Positions 60,339 through 64,000 of a DNA stretch of 64,000 nucleotides are shown piece by piece. Source of the DNA: Scandinavium manionii (GTDB lineage Bacteria > Pseudomonadota > Gammaproteobacteria > Enterobacterales > Enterobacteriaceae); the NCBI RefSeq assembly GCF_024764775.1, contig NZ_JALIGC010000032.1:62001-126000 (forward strand). Direction: 5' to 3'. The first letter of the stretch is position 1. Every line of letters starts with the position of its first letter. The notes below the pieces were generated by a model. It was not told where the DNA came from and searched no databases. It worked only from the letters and a program-made list of their open reading frames with translations. Both the position numbers and the translations under genes were made by a program.

Positions 60339-60575
60339 ATGAATCGTACTAAACTGGTACTGGGCGCGGTAATCCTGGCTTCTACTATGCTGGCAGGTTG
60401 TTCTTCTAACGCTAAAATCGATCAGCTGTCTTCTGACGTTCAGACTCTGAACGCTAAAGTTGACCAGCTGAGCAACGACGTGAACGCAATGCGTTCTGAC
60501 GTTCAAGCTGCTAAAGACGACGCAGCACGCGCTAACCAGCGTCTGGACAACCAGGCTCACTCTTACCGTAAGTAA
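60339..60575 (+). CDS. lpp: Major outer-membrane (Braun's) lipoprotein Lpp
   Basis: A 78-residue protein nearly identical to E. coli Lpp. The lipoprotein signal ends LAGC (Cys21). The mature chain is a three-stranded coiled coil of heptads (IDQLSSDVQTLNAKVDQLSND), ending in YRK, whose C-terminal Lys is linked to peptidoglycan by L,D-transpeptidases. The neighbouring ldtE belongs to the L,D-transpeptidase family. Confidence 0.98.
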   Translation: MNRTKLVLGAVILASTMLAGCSSNAKIDQLSSDVQTLNAKVDQLSNDVNAMRSDVQAAKDDAARANQRLDNQAHSYRK

Positions 60576-60589
60576 GAGTACCTGTAATA

Positions 60590-60620
60590 AAAATGGCGCA
60601 CATTGTGCGCCATTTTTTTT
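60590..60620 (+). terminator. Intrinsic terminator of lpp
   Basis: AAAATGGCGCA pairs with TGCGCCATTTT (loop CATTG), then a T run. Confidence 0.92.
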
Positions 60621-60643
60621 TGCCTGTTAATCACCTTTCCACG

Positions 60644-61648
60644 TTATTGCGTCATCCGCGTTTCATCCGCCGTTGAAGGCGTTCCATTCTGAACGGAAAT
60701 CACCTGATTCTGCCCTGCCACCACCGGCGTCATGCCCGAAGAGACAACAACAGGGATCCCCGCCCGACGGTACATCGCTTTATCCGCCATCACCTTATCG
60801 GTGCCTTTATCGCTGGCAAACTGCGAATAGCCCGCCGGGAGCACGTAGGTCATGGTCTGCGGGTTCTGGGTTTCATCCTGCGTCAATGGACGGTGAACTT
60901 CCATGTAGCGCGTACCGTTCGGCTCAATCGAATATTTCACCGGCTGGTTAATCACCTGTACGGGCGTCCCGACCCGCACCTGCGCGAACAGCGCTTTGAT
61001 GTCATCGGTAAACATCCGCATACAGCCGGAGCTGACCCGCAGCCCGACGCTGCTCTGCGCATTGGTGCCGTGAATCAGATACTCACCGTTACCGTACGCC
61101 AGACGCAATGCGAAGCGCCCCAGCGGGTTATTAGGCCCTGCGGGTACCACCGGAGGCAGCGTAATGCCTTTTTCCAGTGAGCGCTGGCGGATGCCCGCTG
61201 TGGGCGTCCAGGTCGGATTAGGGATTTTCTGACCGACGTGAGTGGTCATTTCAGGTGTTTCAAGCCCAAGCTGGCCGATGCCTAACGGATACACCTGCAC
61301 CGTATTGCCGCCCGGTGGGAAATAATAGAGCCGCAGTTCCGCCAGATTGACCACAATGCCTTCCCGCGGGACGTCAGGCAGCAGTAATTGAAGCGGAATG
61401 ATCACCTGCGTCCCCGGTTTCGGCACCGGCGCAATGGTGTTATTCGCTTCAAGAATTATCATCGCGGCGGTATCAAAGCGCCGGGCAATGGTTTGCAGGC
61501 TATTGTCGCCCTCCTGCACCGTGTAGGTCTGGTTTTGTCCAACAAGGCGGCTACCGTTAGCCGGTAAGGTGTATTCAACCGCTCTGGCGGCCTGAGACGC
61601 GCCGAGAGCACCTAAGAGCATTAACGAGATGAGAGATGCGCGTTTCAT
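60644..61648 (-). CDS. ldtE: L,D-transpeptidase LdtE (YnhG)
   Basis: A 334-residue periplasmic enzyme, same length as E. coli LdtE. A Sec signal (about 1-23) is followed by a LysM domain (YTVQEGDNSLQTIARRFDTA) and the YkuD catalytic domain with HGTNAQSSVGLRVSSGCMRM (catalytic Cys and His). It forms mDAP-mDAP (3-3) crosslinks in murein. It is convergent with lpp. Confidence 0.95.
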   Translation of the reverse strand: MKRASLISLMLLGALGASQAARAVEYTLPANGSRLVGQNQTYTVQEGDNSLQTIARRFDTAAMIILEANNTIAPVPKPGTQVIIPLQLLLPDVPREGIVVNLAELRLYYFPPGGNTVQVYPLGIGQLGLETPEMTTHVGQKIPNPTWTPTAGIRQRSLEKGITLPPVVPAGPNNPLGRFALRLAYGNGEYLIHGTNAQSSVGLRVSSGCMRMFTDDIKALFAQVRVGTPVQVINQPVKYSIEPNGTRYMEVHRPLTQDETQNPQTMTYVLPAGYSQFASDKGTDKVMADKAMYRRAGIPVVVSSGMTPVVAGQNQVISVQNGTPSTADETRMTQ

Positions 61649-61754
61649 ACTGAGTTTCCCTTTTATTCACTGACAGAACGCCAGAAAGCTGAACCACCGC
61701 GAGGTGGAATCCCCACCTCGCGTTACAGAATGAAAGCTGTATTTTAAGATTAGT

Positions 61755-62171
61755 TTAGCTAAAACTCAGAGCCTGCGCGCGAATTGCGCGGATCATCGCT
61801 TCGAGCCCCTGCGAACGCGAGGGCGTAAGATGTTGGGTGAGCGCCATTTTCTCAAACCACGGGCGCACATCAAAGGCCAGAATGTCCTGGGCAGTCATCT
61901 GATGGTAGAGAATAAAAACGACGGCAATCAGTCCCTTAACGATAGCGGCGTCGCTGTCGCCGTACAGCTCAATTCGTCCGTCGGCGCTGCGTTTCATCAC
62001 AATCCACACCTGACTCTGGCAGCCCTGAATAATGTTTTCCGGGTTATGCGCGTCCTCGCTGAGTGGGGCTAAACGCTGGCCCTGCTCGATGATATACAGG
62101 TATTTTTCTTCCCAGTTGGCGCAACGACTGAAGTTACGCAACAGCTTATCTTTGTCCGGCAATGCGGCCAT
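61755..62171 (-). CDS. sufE: Cysteine desulfuration protein SufE
   Basis: A 138-residue protein, same length as E. coli SufE. Cys51 (IIQGCQSQVW) accepts persulfide sulfur from SufS and passes it to SufBCD. It is the last gene of the suf operon, 12 bp after sufS. Confidence 0.96.
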   Translation of the reverse strand: MAALPDKDKLLRNFSRCANWEEKYLYIIEQGQRLAPLSEDAHNPENIIQGCQSQVWIVMKRSADGRIELYGDSDAAIVKGLIAVVFILYHQMTAQDILAFDVRPWFEKMALTQHLTPSRSQGLEAMIRAIRAQALSFS

Positions 62172-62183
62172 AAAGCCTCCCTG

Positions 62184-63404
62184 TCAGCCCAGTAAACGAT
62201 GGATACGTTTCAATCCTGCCACCAGACGGTCCACCTCTTCAACCGTGTTATACATCGCAAGCGATGCGCGACACATAGCTGGCACGTTATAGAACGCCAT
62301 TAGCGGCATGGCGCAATGGTGTCCGGTCCGCACCGCAATGCCGTAGTTATCGAGGAAACTGCCGACATCATAGGCGTGATGTTTACCGAGATTGAACGCG
62401 ATAACGCCGAGTCGATTTTGCGGGCCGTACAGCGTGAGATCCGGCACCGTTGCCAGCTCCGCCAACGCGTAATGCATTAAGGTGTGCTCGTAATCGGCAA
62501 TATTGTCGAGACCCAGCCCGCTGACATACTCCAGCGCTGCCCCGAGGGCGATAATCCCGCCGGTGTTTGGCGTGCCCGCTTCAAAGCGCCACGGCGCTTT
62601 CGCCCAGGTGGTGCCTTCCGTCAGGCTAACGGTAGCAATCATTGAGCCTCCGCCTTCCCACGGCGGCATATCCTGCAAAATTTCGTCTTTCGCGTACAGT
62701 ACGCCGATGCCGGTCGGGCCGTACAACTTGTGCGCTGAGAAAACATAAAAATCGCAGTCCAGGCTTTGCACATCCACGGCGTGATGCATCACCGCCTGTG
62801 CCCCGTCGATCAACACTTTTGCGCCGTGCTGATGTGCCAGTTCTATCAGCGCCTTCACGGGGTTTTCCGTGCCGAGCACATTCGACACCTGAGTTATCGC
62901 CAGCAGCTTCGTGCGTTCGTCAAACAGACCGGGGATTGCATCCAGCTGCAGCGTGCCGTCAGCGTTAAGTGGGATAACGCGCAGTTCAGCGCCAACGCGC
63001 CTACAGAACATCTGCCACGGCACGATGTTGGCGTGGTGTTCCATCTGGCTGATAACGATGTTATCGCCCTGTGTGACGTTACTGTCGCCCCAACTGTTGG
63101 CCACCAGATTGATCCCTTCGGTGGTGCCACGCACAAACACCAGTTCTTCCGCCGAACGGGCATTCAGGAAGGTAGCGGCCTGCTGGCGCACCTGCTCCAT
63201 TCGGGTCGTCGCTTCAGCGCTGAGGGTATGTATACCGCGATGAACCGCCGCATAACCGTGACGATAAAACTCCGCTTCGGCGTCGATGACCGCATTAGGT
63301 TTTTGCGCGCTGGCCGCGCTGTCCAGGTACGCCAGCGGCTGGCCATTGACTTCACGGGTCAGCAGTGGGAAATCGGCCCGCACCCGTTCAATGGAAAATG
63401 TCAT
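62184..63404 (-). CDS. sufS: Cysteine desulfurase SufS
   Basis: A 406-residue PLP enzyme, same length as E. coli SufS. The PLP Lys226 is in VFSAHKLYGPTGIG and the active Cys364 in RTGHHCAMPLM. It mobilises sulfur from cysteine for Fe-S assembly under iron limitation and oxidative stress. The start overlaps the sufD stop (ATGA). Confidence 0.97.
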   Translation of the reverse strand: MTFSIERVRADFPLLTREVNGQPLAYLDSAASAQKPNAVIDAEAEFYRHGYAAVHRGIHTLSAEATTRMEQVRQQAATFLNARSAEELVFVRGTTEGINLVANSWGDSNVTQGDNIVISQMEHHANIVPWQMFCRRVGAELRVIPLNADGTLQLDAIPGLFDERTKLLAITQVSNVLGTENPVKALIELAHQHGAKVLIDGAQAVMHHAVDVQSLDCDFYVFSAHKLYGPTGIGVLYAKDEILQDMPPWEGGGSMIATVSLTEGTTWAKAPWRFEAGTPNTGGIIALGAALEYVSGLGLDNIADYEHTLMHYALAELATVPDLTLYGPQNRLGVIAFNLGKHHAYDVGSFLDNYGIAVRTGHHCAMPLMAFYNVPAMCRASLAMYNTVEEVDRLVAGLKRIHRLLG

Positions 63405-64000
63405 GCTCTTCCTCCCGGCAAGCGCTGGCCAATCCGCGCCAGCACTTCACGCCTGATGGTCTCATCGCTAATGGCTTCAGTCAGCTCAGCGGCAAAGGCA
63501 TACATGATCATCTGCTGGGCGGCCTGCTGTTTGATTCCACGCGAACGCAGATAGAACAACTGTTCGTCGTCAATACGCCCGATAGTCGCACCGTGGCTGC
63601 ACTTCACGTCATCGGCATAGATTTCAAGCTGCGGCTTGGTGTCCACTTCTGACAGTTTTCCGAGCAGCAGATTGTTATTGGTCATCTGCCCGTCGGTTTT
63701 AATCGCGTGCTGCGCAACATTGATAAGCCCGTTAAATACCGCCCGGCCTTTATCGCTGACGATGGTTTTATGCAGCTGACGGCTATTGCAATAGCCTTTG
63801 TTATGCGCAAGCCAGGTACGGGTGTCGCACACTTCATTATTCACCGGCATCGCCAGACTGTTAATGCGCAGCGTGGTGTTTTCGCCGTTGAGCTGGGTAC
63901 TGGTGTTATGCCGCAGAACCACACCGCCGAGCAGGAAACTGTGGCTTGTCGCGCTGGCATCCTGAGCGAGCTGAATGTCGTTATGACCAAAGTGAAAGCT
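63401..64000 (-). CDS. sufD: SufD, Fe-S scaffold complex subunit, 5' truncated by the window end
   Basis: The frame is open from 64000 (first residues SFHFGHNDIQLAQDA) to the stop at 63401, about 199 residues of the C-terminal part. The beta-helix and C-terminal helical segments (TDGQMTNNNLLLGKLSEVDTKP; DDVKCSHGATIGRIDDEQLFYLRSRG) match E. coli SufD. It forms the SufBC2D complex with SufB and SufC, encoded further upstream beyond the window. Confidence 0.96.
   Translation of the reverse strand, partial: SFHFGHNDIQLAQDASATSHSFLLGGVVLRHNTSTQLNGENTTLRINSLAMPVNNEVCDTRTWLAHNKGYCNSRQLHKTIVSDKGRAVFNGLINVAQHAIKTDGQMTNNNLLLGKLSEVDTKPQLEIYADDVKCSHGATIGRIDDEQLFYLRSRGIKQQAAQQMIMYAFAAELTEAISDETIRREVLARIGQRLPGGRA

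Overview
The window comes from a chromosome of the family Enterobacteriaceae. About 35 kb is collinear with the Escherichia coli K-12 segment around 36-38 min, and the proteins are close to their E. coli namesakes: rsxE-nth-dtpA-gstA-tyrS-pdxH-mliC-anmK-slyB/slyA-ydhIJK-sodC-ydhF-ydhL-nemRA-gloA-rnt-grxD-mepH-sodB-ydhP-ynhF-purR-punR/punC-cfa-ribE-mdtK-tRNA-Val on the left, and fumD-pykF-lpp-ldtE-sufESD on the right. Two E. coli genes are absent from their usual slots: pdxY (between gstA and tyrS) and lhr (between rnt and grxD). The genus cannot be fixed from this window; Enterobacter, Lelliottia, Leclercia, Kluyvera or Citrobacter-like hosts are all possible.

The left backbone (1-28702) holds electron transport (rsxE, partial), DNA repair (nth), peptide uptake (dtpA), vitamin B6 and cell-wall recycling functions, envelope lipoproteins, redox and electrophile defence (sodC, sodB, nemRA, gloA, grxD), purine control (purR, punRC), membrane lipid modification (cfa), riboflavin synthesis and multidrug efflux. 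Several classical regulatory sites can be read directly: a CRP site before dtpA, a PhoP box 12 bp from a -10 before slyB, a SlyA palindrome before slyA, a NemR palindrome, and two PurR operators at purR. Three tRNA-Val(GAC) genes end this block.

From 28703 to 57983 the E. coli ydhRSTUXWVY genes are replaced by about 29 kb of accessory metabolism in modules. (a) A LacI-type regulator faces a compact six-gene operon (HisD/HpsN-like dehydrogenase, SDR, MFS transporter, alpha/beta hydrolase, HpcH/HpaI aldolase, bicupin); this looks like catabolism of a hydroxylated acid or polyol ending in a retro-aldol step, substrate unknown. (b) A DeoR-type regulator sits among two GlpA/HcnB-like flavoproteins, a DUF1937 protein, an EutH-family permease, a glycerol-kinase-like FGGY kinase with an altered substrate pocket, an MFS paralogue of the transporter in module (a), and a tandem NTF2/SnoaL-like protein. 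The motif ATGTTGTTTT recurs in its promoters. This is the best candidate for an undescribed pathway. (c) A second laccase-domain (YfiH-type) protein. (d) A polar amino-acid ABC transporter with an intra-operon terminator. (e) A FecCD-type ABC transporter convergent with a ModA-like binding protein that has no signal peptide. (f) A shikimate/quinate-to-protocatechuate module (shikimate dehydrogenase-like, MFS, QsuB-type dehydroshikimate dehydratase, TetR regulator) with a shared inverted-repeat operator at two promoters.

The right backbone (57984-64000) returns to E. coli order with fumD, pykF (Cra site), lpp, the L,D-transpeptidase ldtE, and the 3' part of the suf Fe-S assembly operon, cut off inside sufD at the window end.
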